DNA from: Pycnococcus provasolii
Lineage: Eukaryota > Chlorophyta > Pseudoscourfieldiophyceae > Pseudoscourfieldiales
Direction of reading: 5' to 3'
DNA length: 64,000 nt
Assembly: GCA_049487715.1 (NCBI GenBank)
Contig: CP150557.1
Coordinates: 124,001-188,000, forward strand
Shown: in pieces, positions 9,410 to 18,255 of the stretch
How the letters are laid out: every line of letters begins with the position of its first letter
How positions within the stretch are numbered: the stretch's first letter is position 1
Notes under the pieces: model-generated
What the model saw: only the letters and a program-made list of their open reading frames with translations
Told to the model about the DNA's origin: nothing
The model's database searches: none
Translations under genes and position numbers: made by a program

Positions 9410-11671
9410 ATGGCTCATATGGCACCTCCTGCCCGGCCCGGCTCCTCCTCGGGGCCAACCTCTTTGGATTTGGATTCCATGATGGCCTCTGCTCCTCATC
9501 AATCTTCCGGTGATGGCGGTGATGCAATTGTTCACCAGGAGTCGTTGAATCCTCCTCTTGAGGAGGTGTTCTTTCCTGAATCTTCGTTCATCGGACTCGA
9601 GGAGATGATACCAGGCTCGTATGGTGGTGGTGGTGGTGGTAATGGTCACTCGCACGACTCGTCGTTTTCTTTTCTTGGGGGGGACTTGTTAAGTCCACCG
9701 CCACTCGAAGATACCTCCGAGGCTATGCAAGCGCAAATCGAACTCTCGCAGAGATTGTTAGGAATCGCACACGCGTCGCCTATGGACAACGAACAATACG
9801 CTCACAGGCGTCCGAAAGCAACGCCGTCGCTTGCCAAGGCGGAAGCACTCAAGGAACTACTCGAAGTCGGATCAGACGACCCGAACGTTGCAGCGGCAAA
9901 GGAAAAGGCGAGAGAACACCTACTCGCAACGGCACTCGCGGACGTGCAGGCGAACAGAACGAACGAATCTATGCGCGCGTCCGCAGACTCCGCCCTATTG
10001 CCGCCGCCGTCGTCGATGCGAACAGCGGCAAGGTCGCCGCCTCGAGCGACGCCAGCTGCCACACGTGCGTCGGCGTCGTTCGTGTCGTTCGAAGGCGAGC
10101 AGATGAGGAACCAACTCGCGGACATGCGAGACGCCGTCGCCGTCGCGCAGTCGCGAGCCCTCGAGCAGCAAAGGCGCGCGGAGAGCGCGGAGACGAGACT
10201 TGAGGATGCCAACGCGCGCATCGTGGAACTCGAGAAGGTGGCGCAACTTGCAGAACAACGTTTGCTCGCCGCGGAGAGTGCCACCTCTACGGCACAGGCA
10301 TCGGCGCGCACGCAGAAGCGCGAGGCGGAGGGGGCGACTGCGACGTCCGCGCGAGCGGTGGCGGATGCTGGCCAGATGCGCGCGCAGCTTGCCGACATGC
10401 GCACGCAGGCGGAGCACTACCGGCGCCGATACGAGGACAGCGAGGCGGCGCGGCAAGCGGCGGTGGCTGCCATCGAGGCACGCGCAAGCGGGGAGGCGGA
10501 TGCAAAAAAGCGACTCGCGCGTGCGGAGCACGAGCTCGCGGAGAGCCGAGATACCATCGGGCACGCCAAAGTGCAGATTGCAGACTTATCGCGCGCACTT
10601 GAGCGCACCGAGGCAATAGCAGCACAGGCGCGGAAGGTTGAGGCTGTGCACAAGACGCGCGCGGGCAGCCTTGAGATAGAGCTCGAGAAGGTGCAGGCGC
10701 GCATCTCACACATGCGCGAAGAAAAGGAGGATCTCTATGCGCAATTGAAGAGCATGCAAAACGCGGTGCTCTATTTCCAGGGACAGCCACAGCAGCAGCA
10801 GCATCAGCCGCTCCCGCCGCAGCCGCCACCTCCTCCTTCACAGCCGGCTCAGCAAACCAACACTTTCGAATTGGCAGAAATGTATCGCCAACGGGCGGAA
10901 GAGCAGGAGGCACGCCTGCGTCGCCTCGAGGAACGTGTCAGCGAAAGACCAATGGCTCCTGCCGCGGCGGAACTCGCGAGGGCACAATTCTTGCATGAAA
11001 CCAGCGACTTGGCTGCGGAGATGGAGGCTTCGCTACCTCCGCCGCGACGTGACTTTGTGCCACCTGCACCTGCACCTGCACCTGCACCTGCACCTGCACC
11101 TGTCTCTGGTCAGCTTGATTGGGAAGGCTTACTTCCAGCACGGGTTGAGGACTTGCCACCCGCGGGCATGCCATCAGCATTCCACTCCACAAATGGCGGG
11201 GAGCCAAGTCTGGCGGAAATGGCCGCACGTCGCTCACGTGCCGAGGAGCGTCCTGCCGCGGGCGCACCAACAGCGCGCGACATGACGGAGCCTCCTCTCG
11301 GCCTCGGTGCCGCCGCTGCTCTCGGCGCCACGATGCCCGCACGTCCAACCACGGCTCCTCCATCCCGCGTTCATGCAACAACCATGGATGGCGCTGCGGC
11401 TCATTCCACGACATCCCATCTCCCGTACGCGACAGAGGCGAGCATCGCCGAGTCTCTGCAGCGCACGGCGGGTCTTGAGAACGAGCTGATGCGCTTGAGC
11501 GTGGAGCGCGATACGCTGACGAGCCAGCTGAACAAGATTGGCCCAACGAGCGGTCGCACGCTGGCAGAGCGTCGCTTGAAGGCTGACGGCGAGCGTCGCT
11601 TGGAGGAGGTGAGTCGCGAGATTGCGCAAACTCGCTTCGCGCTGAGGCGAGCGAATGGCGGACAGTTTTGA
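9410..11671 (+). CDS. Coiled-coil protein, function unknown
   Basis: A 753-residue protein from the ATG at 9410 (a second ATG at 9419 is also possible). The N-terminal ~150 residues are acidic and Gly/Ser-rich. A long heptad-rich Ala/Glu/Arg coiled coil spans about 225-460, for example RALEQQRRAESAETRLEDAN. A Gln/Pro linker follows, then a second short coil, an (AP)n stretch near 550, and a C-terminal coil from about 685. The last 70 residues look more conserved than the rest (LENELMRLSVERDTLTSQL, then RTLAERRLKADGERRLEEV), a layout common in centrosomal and ciliary scaffold proteins. I cannot name the family. Ala/Arg/Glu-rich coils give many false matches, so function should not be inferred from the coil alone. 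Confidence 0.85.
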   Translation: MAHMAPPARPGSSSGPTSLDLDSMMASAPHQSSGDGGDAIVHQESLNPPLEEVFFPESSFIGLEEMIPGSYGGGGGGNGHSHDSSFSFLGGDLLSPPPLEDTSEAMQAQIELSQRLLGIAHASPMDNEQYAHRRPKATPSLAKAEALKELLEVGSDDPNVAAAKEKAREHLLATALADVQANRTNESMRASADSALLPPPSSMRTAARSPPRATPAATRASASFVSFEGEQMRNQLADMRDAVAVAQSRALEQQRRAESAETRLEDANARIVELEKVAQLAEQRLLAAESATSTAQASARTQKREAEGATATSARAVADAGQMRAQLADMRTQAEHYRRRYEDSEAARQAAVAAIEARASGEADAKKRLARAEHELAESRDTIGHAKVQIADLSRALERTEAIAAQARKVEAVHKTRAGSLEIELEKVQARISHMREEKEDLYAQLKSMQNAVLYFQGQPQQQQHQPLPPQPPPPPSQPAQQTNTFELAEMYRQRAEEQEARLRRLEERVSERPMAPAAAELARAQFLHETSDLAAEMEASLPPPRRDFVPPAPAPAPAPAPAPVSGQLDWEGLLPARVEDLPPAGMPSAFHSTNGGEPSLAEMAARRSRAEERPAAGAPTARDMTEPPLGLGAAAALGATMPARPTTAPPSRVHATTMDGAAAHSTTSHLPYATEASIAESLQRTAGLENELMRLSVERDTLTSQLNKIGPTSGRTLAERRLKADGERRLEEVSREIAQTRFALRRANGGQF

Positions 11672-11848
11672 ACACATTCTTGTTACCATTAAATCAACCC
11701 CTCGAATCTTTGTCACGTGCTCATTGCTTTCTGGTTGTCGTTCTTGTTTGTTTTCCCCTCGGCTTCCTTTATGTGTTTCGATTTCGCCCTCATAATCAAG
11801 GAAGGAGAGGAGAGTCCAGACAGCCTGGTAAATGGTAATGGTAACCCG

Positions 11849-11878
11849 ATTAGGGTATAGGGTTAGGACTAGGGTTAC
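11849..11878 (+). repeat. Degenerate TTAGGG-type repeats upstream of TBC gene
   Basis: Four imperfect TAGGG units (TTAGGGTATAGGGTTAGGAC, then TAGGGTTA), about 75 bp before the ATG at 11954. Confidence 0.75.
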
Positions 11879-11953
11879 GAGGGGTGCCATTTTCGTATTT
11901 TTTCCTTTTTTGGTTCGTTTTTTTTCTCCTTTGTTTCCGTTTGACTTTTGCCC

Positions 11954-13750
11954 ATGCCCGTGCCCGTGCCCGTGCCCGTGCCCGTTCAGACGCCGCCCAT
12001 GCCGCCACAGACGCCGTCTGCGTCGTCAGAGTCAGAGTCAGAGTCAGAGTCACACGCCGCCTCTGGGGCTGTGCAGTGGTCCGTGCAGTCCCTATCCGCA
12101 CTCCCTCTCCTTGTCACGTCAGACTCCATACGAACGCGCGCTTCCATGATACTCTCACGCTCCGTATCCACGTTCGCTTCCGCAATCACGCACGGCGTCG
12201 ACGAAGTTCTCGACGTGGCAGCCGCATCGCTCGAGAACGTCTCGCACGCCGCGGCGTCCGCCGTGACCAACGTCGCGGGACACGCCGCGGAGGCGGCGGC
12301 CGCGGCAATCAGAAAGGCACAGCAGGCGCAGACCTTCATCAAGGACCGCGAGGGCTTGCGCGCAAGGGCGGCGGCCAGCGACCCCGCGGCGAACGTTGAC
12401 GTTCAAATTGGATGCACGTGCTACGAAGACGCGCCGCCGGAACTGCGCTCGCGTCTATGGATGGCTGTCGCGCAAATCGAACGGGGTGGAGATGATCTCG
12501 TCCTCAAAACAAGCGACGTGGACGCCAACTCCGACGCAGTGGTGACGAAGACGAGGCAGCTGTGGGAATCCATATCGCAGCAAGACGTTCCACCCATCAT
12601 TGACCACCTGTCAAGCTTCGAGCTATTGGACGACGACGAGTTTGAGGGTGTTGCACACACAAGCGACAACGTCGAAGAAGAAGTCGACGACGAAGACGAC
12701 AGCATTCCTCTGCGAACGGTGAACTCAGCAGCTCACGACGCCAAACCTTCGAGCTCGGGCGCACCGCCGCCAAATTTTCGCACTTTCTCGCACGACGATG
12801 TGAAAGGCACACGCGCGCCACCCAGCTACGACGATGCACTCGCTTGTGCCAAGCACCTGTCTCCGGAGCTGGTCGAATGCATCACGCGTGACCTTCATCG
12901 CACCTTTCCCGAGCATCCGCTTCTGCGAGCGAAGCACGGTCAGACGGCACTTCTGCGTGTGCTCACTGCATTCGCAGCCTACGACCCTGAAACGAACTAC
13001 TGCCAGGGCATGGGGTTCCTTGCTGGAATGCTGCTAACGCGCGTCACCGAGCCGGATGCGTACATGCTTTTATGCAGGTACATGCGAGGTGCACGCGGGC
13101 TATATGGTAGCTCAATGGCCGACGTCGCCCCCCTGCTTGACAAACTCGAGGCGGTCGCCACGCGCAGGCAGCCCGAGTTGATGCTTCGCTTGCATCAGCT
13201 GGGTATCTCACCAGCCATCTACGCATCAAGCTGGTTTCTCACGTGCTTCGCATGCAGCATGCCCCTTGCATTTGCCGAAAGAGTGATGGACATGTGCCTT
13301 CTTTCGAACGAGCCACTTATCGTGTTGCTGCGCGTTGCGCTTGCAGTGCTCGGCGAGTGTGCGCTTCTGTACGATTTGCAAATTCACGACCCACAGATGA
13401 GCTCGCCGCCGTCGTCATCTTCGTCGCCTAGAAATGGGGATGGCGATGACAACAATGTCGAGAACGAAAAGGAGGATGCATTTGCGCGTGCGGCACGAAC
13501 CGAGGGCCTCGGTGTGAATGACGCATTTGAGGCGGCTGTGAAAGCTTTGAAAGACTCGCCTGCAACGTGGGAAATGCATCGCATGCGCGCGGTGCTTGGA
13601 GAGGCTGTGCATGATACTCTCACGCTCGAGGAGGCGGAAGCGGAGGCGGAGAGACATCTCTGCATGGCCAGAGAGAGGGCTGAGCGCGACATCGTTGAAA
13701 AAATTGTGCAAGATGCTGTCAATGCTGTCGTGGACGAGTTCGGCGAATAG
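11954..13750 (+). CDS. TBC-domain Rab GTPase-activating protein
   Basis: The TBC domain takes up roughly residues 270-480. Both catalytic fingers of the dual-finger mechanism are visible: the Arg motif ITRDLHRTFP and the Gln motif YCQGMGFLAG. Also typical are PAIYASSWFLTCF and the following FAERVMDMCL helix. TBC proteins stimulate GTP hydrolysis on Rab proteins in membrane traffic; which Rab cannot be told. The first ~120 residues are low complexity, with PVPV repeats and SESESES encoded by GTGCCC and GAGTCA repeats, followed by Ala-rich helices. An acidic segment lies near 220-250 and the C-terminus is Glu/Ala-rich and helical. The start is the first in-frame ATG, 11954. The gene is convergent with the RAD1-like gene, stops 80 bp apart. 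Confidence 0.9.
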   Translation: MPVPVPVPVPVQTPPMPPQTPSASSESESESESHAASGAVQWSVQSLSALPLLVTSDSIRTRASMILSRSVSTFASAITHGVDEVLDVAAASLENVSHAAASAVTNVAGHAAEAAAAAIRKAQQAQTFIKDREGLRARAAASDPAANVDVQIGCTCYEDAPPELRSRLWMAVAQIERGGDDLVLKTSDVDANSDAVVTKTRQLWESISQQDVPPIIDHLSSFELLDDDEFEGVAHTSDNVEEEVDDEDDSIPLRTVNSAAHDAKPSSSGAPPPNFRTFSHDDVKGTRAPPSYDDALACAKHLSPELVECITRDLHRTFPEHPLLRAKHGQTALLRVLTAFAAYDPETNYCQGMGFLAGMLLTRVTEPDAYMLLCRYMRGARGLYGSSMADVAPLLDKLEAVATRRQPELMLRLHQLGISPAIYASSWFLTCFACSMPLAFAERVMDMCLLSNEPLIVLLRVALAVLGECALLYDLQIHDPQMSSPPSSSSSPRNGDGDDNNVENEKEDAFARAARTEGLGVNDAFEAAVKALKDSPATWEMHRMRAVLGEAVHDTLTLEEAEAEAERHLCMARERAERDIVEKIVQDAVNAVVDEFGE

Positions 13751-13830
13751 AATGTATTTTAATAGTTCAATGTTCAGATATTTACTCATAATACGTTATA
13801 CGTCACAATATTCATTCAATCATTCTCTTT

Positions 13831-15429
13831 TCACAGAGTCTGTGTGGTCATCTCGCCGTCGTCCATGTTGTTGTCGTCGACGTCGTTAGCCGGGAACACC
13901 TCAAATTGTACTGTGGCCACGAGTGCGCGTTCGTAGTTCTCCTCGCCGTCCGCGACACCGCTCGAACTTGGCGGCATGGATGCTGCACCCATGCCACGAA
14001 AGGCGTCGAGCTTCTTCGTGTCCTGCCAGGTTAGCATGTGCATCACCTTCAGCCTTCCATGGAGATCGATATGCACCTTAGCCCGCGTTTCGAAAGGCGA
14101 CGTGGCGCCTTGCATTCCACCCATGGCACCGCCCATGCCGCCGCCAGCGAATGCGCTGCCAAATCCATGAGATGCTTCGCCGGAAGATGCGGCGGAAACT
14201 TGCCCAGCGCGTGCAAATGCGCGGCGCAGATGCTTGATCTGATACTTGTGTCCACGGCGGTGCACGTCCGCCTGGTGCTGCGCATCGGGCAGCGTGAGCG
14301 TGCACTGCGGCCCTGCACGGATTTCCACAGCCACATGTCCCTGTGGCCCAGCCCCGCTGAAGCTCACGTGCTGCTGGTAGGGATTCGGCGGTGCCGCTGC
14401 CGCTGCCGCCGTGTGGCTTGACGACTCTCCGCCTACCATGATACGTACGTGCGTGTCCGCCATCATGTCCATATCATCCATCGCCTCCTTAAGCAGCGAC
14501 GTCTCCGCGATGAAGTTTGCCGCTCCATTCGTTTCGAAATGAGCTCCAAGCGCACCCTCTCCCTCGAGCATGGTTGTTGGTGCAGCATCGAGTGTACGCA
14601 GAGACGCGTAGGCGCAGCACGTGCCCACCACCGCGCCATCATGCGACGCCGTTTCCGTGACAAGGCTGACCGCGCCGTCGTCGGCGGGATAGTGCAGACG
14701 CAGCGCGCTTCCACCCGCACCGTCGTTGTGCCTTTCCGAGACTGCGGCGGCGACAATGGCGACGGCATCGCAGAGCTCGCCGTGGTCGACGTCGAAGCGG
14801 CACTCTCTCTGGTGGTGCGAAAAGCCGGCACCGGCGGCTGCTGCTGCTGCCCCGCTGTCGACGTGGTATTCCGCAAATGACGCCGCCTTGACGAAGACGA
14901 CCGCCTGAAGGCACTTGCTCGCGTCGACGACGGTGAATCGCACACCCGCGTTCGTCGCGTGAATCTGCACTCGTTCCGGCGGTGCGTTTCTGTCTGCGTG
15001 TCCCCCCTGTGGTGCTCGTATTGCCATGAGAAGCGCGTGGAACGAGTACGGGTCTGCAACGAGTGCGTTTAGCGTTCCCGAGTTTTCGTTCGAGAGGTCG
15101 TCGTCCGTGCGTATGGAGTCGTTCGTCGCTGCCCCTGCCATGGGCACATCATTTTCGCGTCGCGACGTCGACGGATGATGAGACGCCGCCGCCGCCGCAG
15201 CAGCACGTGCAGCACCAGAATTCGCGTGCTGAAAATGATATTGCTGCTGCTGCCTATTATCATAATCATAATCGTTATCACAGTGATGATAATGATCAAG
15301 CACCATGGACGCCATCGCACCTCGTGGAGCACGACGTGCATAATTGTTGTTGTTGTTATTACTAGTATGATTCAGAGGGGCAGCACCTTGAAACGTGAAG
15401 ACGTCGAACTGCGACGCGGACGCGGACAT
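13831..15429 (-). CDS. RAD1: RAD1-like subunit of the 9-1-1 DNA-damage checkpoint clamp
   Basis: A 532-residue PCNA-fold protein. After a low-complexity N-terminus (Asn, His, Ala runs, residues 1-125) comes the first clamp domain, with a VQIHATNAGVRFTVVDASK strand-turn-strand and CLQAVVFVKAASFAEY, matching RAD1 order. The second half has FIAETSLLKEAMDDMD, then YQIKHLRRAF and the final LHGRLKVMHML followed by VATVQFEVFP, the usual end of RAD1. RAD1 joins RAD9 and HUS1 in the sliding clamp loaded at damaged DNA to activate ATR signalling. It is nearly twice the length of animal RAD1 because of the N-terminal extension and Gly/Met-rich and Ala-rich insertions. HUS1 was considered; the C-terminal strand pattern favours RAD1. 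Convergent with the TBC gene, divergent from the secreted-protein gene. Confidence 0.78.
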   Translation of the reverse strand: MSASASQFDVFTFQGAAPLNHTSNNNNNNYARRAPRGAMASMVLDHYHHCDNDYDYDNRQQQQYHFQHANSGAARAAAAAAASHHPSTSRRENDVPMAGAATNDSIRTDDDLSNENSGTLNALVADPYSFHALLMAIRAPQGGHADRNAPPERVQIHATNAGVRFTVVDASKCLQAVVFVKAASFAEYHVDSGAAAAAAGAGFSHHQRECRFDVDHGELCDAVAIVAAAVSERHNDGAGGSALRLHYPADDGAVSLVTETASHDGAVVGTCCAYASLRTLDAAPTTMLEGEGALGAHFETNGAANFIAETSLLKEAMDDMDMMADTHVRIMVGGESSSHTAAAAAAPPNPYQQHVSFSGAGPQGHVAVEIRAGPQCTLTLPDAQHQADVHRRGHKYQIKHLRRAFARAGQVSAASSGEASHGFGSAFAGGGMGGAMGGMQGATSPFETRAKVHIDLHGRLKVMHMLTWQDTKKLDAFRGMGAASMPPSSSGVADGEENYERALVATVQFEVFPANDVDDNNMDDGEMTTQTL

Positions 15430-15498
15430 TATTGTATTTGTATCGAAGGGAATGGTAATGGAGAGGGGGGAGGGGGCCTGCTTTGAGCCTGCTTTGTC

Positions 15499-15536
15499 TA
15501 ACCCGAACCGTAACCCTAACCCTAACCCTAACCCTA
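15499..15536 (-). repeat. CCCTAA-type array upstream of RAD1-like gene
   Basis: Four to five CCCTAA units on the plus strand (TTAGGG on the sense strand of the RAD1-like gene), 70 bp before its ATG and in the spacer shared with the divergent secreted-protein gene. Confidence 0.85.
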
Positions 15537-15635
15537 CTCTCTCCGCGAACGGGCAAGAACAACTAAGCTTATCGTAAGGTAGTTCAAGGGCCTCCTACCT
15601 TGGAACCGACTTAAACTGCCGACCATTCAGGATTC

Positions 15636-15666
15636 GGGGTTACGACTTTCACCAGGTCGTAACCCC
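15636..15666. repeat. Perfect 11-bp stem hairpin in divergent spacer
   Basis: GGGGTTACGAC and GTCGTAACCCC around a 9-nt loop, about 160 bp upstream of the secreted-protein ATG. Could be a DNA-level palindromic site or an RNA hairpin in a long leader. Confidence 0.7.
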
Positions 15667-15823
15667 TAACCGTAAACGTTCTCCTTACCAACCTACGATA
15701 GTATCTCAACCGAAAAGCTGCGGTCTCTGGACCTCTCCCCTCCCCTCCCCAAGCAAGAGGTGCAGTCTCTCTTCTGCGTGTCTGCAGAACCATTGACATC
15801 ACCACAGACTTCACTTCGCGAAG

Positions 15824-16483
15824 ATGATGGCGACTACATTTACATCTACTACTACTACTACAATGCTGCTGCTGCTTTTGCTTCTGGTCATGCCCGCATC
15901 GACGTACGCGTTTTTGATTGGCGGCAACGACTCTCCGACGATGGAGAATGCAATCGCGTTCCAAGTCGGTTGTGAGAATAGCCCTGAACTGCCAGAGTGT
16001 CAGGGAGGTAGTACCAAGGCTGACCCGGAGGAGGCGGCTGCGCAAATTGCACAAAACGAGAACATCAACGACGAGGAGGGAAAGCAGGAAGTCGGTGAAG
16101 GATTCGGCGGTGCCGCTGGAGGAGTTAGGCTGACGGCTCCGGAGAGTATCGGCGAGGGCGTTCTGCCAACGGCACCATCACGCGGCGAGGAAAGCGCTGC
16201 TGCTGAACTACAACAGACCAAACAAGAGACGGAAACGTTTGACAAGTGCAACATTCATAGTCAGTGTCGCAGTGGTGCCGCATGGTGCGACTTGAAGTGC
16301 TGCGAGCAGCTGGGTGATAACTGTTTCGGAAAAGAACCAAGCTGGATGTGTGGTGATAAGACGCAAGTATCGGCGGAGAAGCCGGCGGATGCATGTGAAA
16401 TCAAGACTGGCTGCGACAAGACGAAACCCGCGGCAGCCATATGGGACTGGGGCTTGAAGAAGTGGCGCTGCGCGGACAAATAA
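15824..16483 (+). CDS. Secreted cysteine-rich protein, function unknown
   Basis: A 219-residue protein. The N-terminus is a Thr-rich stretch followed by a Leu run and ASTYA, a textbook signal peptide with likely cleavage after residue ~29. The middle (about 45-135) is acidic and Gly/Ala/Glu-rich and probably disordered. The last ~80 residues hold ten cysteines (CNIHSQC, CDLKCCEQLGDNC, CGDK, CEIKTGC, and one near the end), consistent with five disulfides in a small extracellular domain. I do not recognise the fold. Start: the ATG at 15824 is followed at once by a second ATG and gives a complete signal peptide. The upstream spacer carries the CCCTAA array and the 11-bp hairpin. Confidence 0.8.
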   Translation: MMATTFTSTTTTTMLLLLLLLVMPASTYAFLIGGNDSPTMENAIAFQVGCENSPELPECQGGSTKADPEEAAAQIAQNENINDEEGKQEVGEGFGGAAGGVRLTAPESIGEGVLPTAPSRGEESAAAELQQTKQETETFDKCNIHSQCRSGAAWCDLKCCEQLGDNCFGKEPSWMCGDKTQVSAEKPADACEIKTGCDKTKPAAAIWDWGLKKWRCADK

Positions 16484-17180
16484 TAAGACTGACGACGTGA
16501 CGTGACGTGCAGCGCAAGGTCGGTGGCCAGTGGGTGTCACTGGGTGTGAGGGAGCGTGCAGGATCTGGCTTTTGGGAAATTTTACGATGCGATGAAAGTG
16601 ACGGCACTATCGTATGTTGCAGAGCTATGTGGAAGGGAGCGTGCCAGCGGAAGGAGCACGCGAAGACGCTGGTGGTGGCGGCGGGGGACGCATTGTTTTG
16701 TTACTTTCCCTACTACCTGGATCCATCTGCCAAGTCAACGACGACGCACGCGTCGCCGTGCACCACACGCGCTCAGGCCATTCTTCACAGTACTTAAGTA
16801 GTTCAAAGAGGAGAAATCTTCTTCCACCACCCACCACTCGCTGTCGAAGGCAACTAACTAACCAACCAGTAACGAGTAACGACGCGCAGCGCAGCGCAAT
16901 GTATCCGCCAAGTCAACGACGACGACGCCGTGCACATACATGCGCTCCAGGAACAGGGGAACGCGAAGGCGATCATCGACCTTAACCCATCCCCGAATTT
17001 ATGAATTTCCCCAACCCCTCCCCGAATCCATCATTTCCCCGATGTAGTGAAACGGCAGACTGAACTGAACCGAATCCGATTCAGGAAATCCCAAACCGAA
17101 GAAATCCTATCCACCTGGCACTCCCCCCATACTCCCCTTCCCCTACGAATACCTGTCCAGATACGAATCAGTTTAGAAGA
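16484..17180. other. Intergenic region, no gene recognised
   Basis: Several overlapping short frames exist but none looks like protein. A GCCAAGTCAACGACGACG segment occurs twice (about 16728 and 16907). The stretch before the next gene is rich in TCCCC(G/A)A. Confidence 0.5.
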
Positions 17181-18053
17181 ATGGCGGCGCCATCGTCCTC
17201 CTCCTCCTCCTCCTCCTCCTCCGCGGTAACAACTACGGTGCGCTTGCCGTTGAGTGATGTCGAGAACCTCGGCGCAGGTGCACTCGGAGGAACGCTCGAA
17301 GCCTTCCTGCAAATGCCACTGATTACATACAAAATATGCGTGCAGGAAGGACGACCGACGCCAACCAACATCGCAGGTTGGTATCGAGGCGTCGTCGTCG
17401 CGTCGTCCACCATCGCACCCATCACCGCTTTTCAAATGGGTGTCAACGGCGCCATCGAACGATCGTGGCTCTCGTACAAGGGACTCAAGCAAAACGACAA
17501 ACTCACGGACGGAGAATCCATCGCCGTCGCTGCAGGAGCGGGGGTCGTCTCAGCTCTGCTGTACAGCCCAGTCGACCTCGTCATCATTCAGCAGCAGAAA
17601 ATGGGACTGAGCGCAGTCTCCACCACATCCGCCATCATGAGCCAGTACGGGACAAACACAATCATGCGAGGACTCATGTCCACAGTCGTGCGCGAGGCAA
17701 TCTACACCGCGGGGTACCTCGGACTCTCGCCTGTGCTCACGAAAAATATTCAAGAGCGGGGTATCGTTAAAAACGAGTTTGGAGCGAGCTTCGTTGGGGC
17801 TTGTATGGCGGGAACGTTGAGCGCGCTCGCAACACATCCTGTCGACACCGCGAAGACGTGCTACCAAGCGGATCTCACGGGGAAGACGTACTCGTCAGCG
17901 ACGTCTGCGATGTTTACCGTCTATCGCGAGAAGGGCATCGGCGGACTGTACAACGGCGCGGCGGCGCGTACGGCACGACTGTGTGGAGCGTTCTTCATCA
18001 TCGGACTCGTGCGTGACCAAGCGATGCAGTATAAAGGATCACTCACAGAGTAA
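17181..18053 (+). CDS. Mitochondrial carrier family (SLC25) protein
   Basis: A 290-residue protein, the normal length for a carrier. Two of the three repeats keep the signature: SPVDLVIIQQQ near residue 132 and HPVDTAKTCYQ near 218. The first repeat is degenerate (QMPLITYKICVQ, with Leu where Asp is expected). Six amphipathic or hydrophobic helices can be followed, such as GESIAVAAGAGVVSALLYS and SFVGACMAGTLSALATH. The degenerate first repeat suggests an unusual substrate or an altered matrix salt-bridge network; substrate identity cannot be read from the sequence. The N-terminus has a run of Ser encoded by TCC repeats. The stop is followed almost at once by the conserved 3' element. Confidence 0.9.
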   Translation: MAAPSSSSSSSSSSAVTTTVRLPLSDVENLGAGALGGTLEAFLQMPLITYKICVQEGRPTPTNIAGWYRGVVVASSTIAPITAFQMGVNGAIERSWLSYKGLKQNDKLTDGESIAVAAGAGVVSALLYSPVDLVIIQQQKMGLSAVSTTSAIMSQYGTNTIMRGLMSTVVREAIYTAGYLGLSPVLTKNIQERGIVKNEFGASFVGACMAGTLSALATHPVDTAKTCYQADLTGKTYSSATSAMFTVYREKGIGGLYNGAAARTARLCGAFFIIGLVRDQAMQYKGSLTE

Positions 18054-18110
18054 TGGAGTGTACTTTACTTTTGTCCGACGATCGGTCGTCCACTCAAACC
18101 AATCACATTC
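18054..18110 (+). promoter_or_regulatory. Conserved 3'-flank element, copy B (after mitochondrial carrier)
   Basis: GGAGTGTACTTTACTTTTGT, then GGTCGTCCACTCAAACCAAT and CACATTC, starting a few bases after the stop. Its first half is nearly identical to copy D, which lies on the opposite strand near 38.8 kb. Confidence 0.6.
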
Positions 18111-18255
18111 CCAATTGAAAAGATGAGCTTTCTTGGAGTTGAGGCTTGCAATCAATATACTTTACACACACTGTACACAAACACGCACTGTAGTCCTCGT
18201 CGGCGTGTTCGCCCCATGCATTGACACGTGCTTGAAATACGCAGCTTTTTACGGT

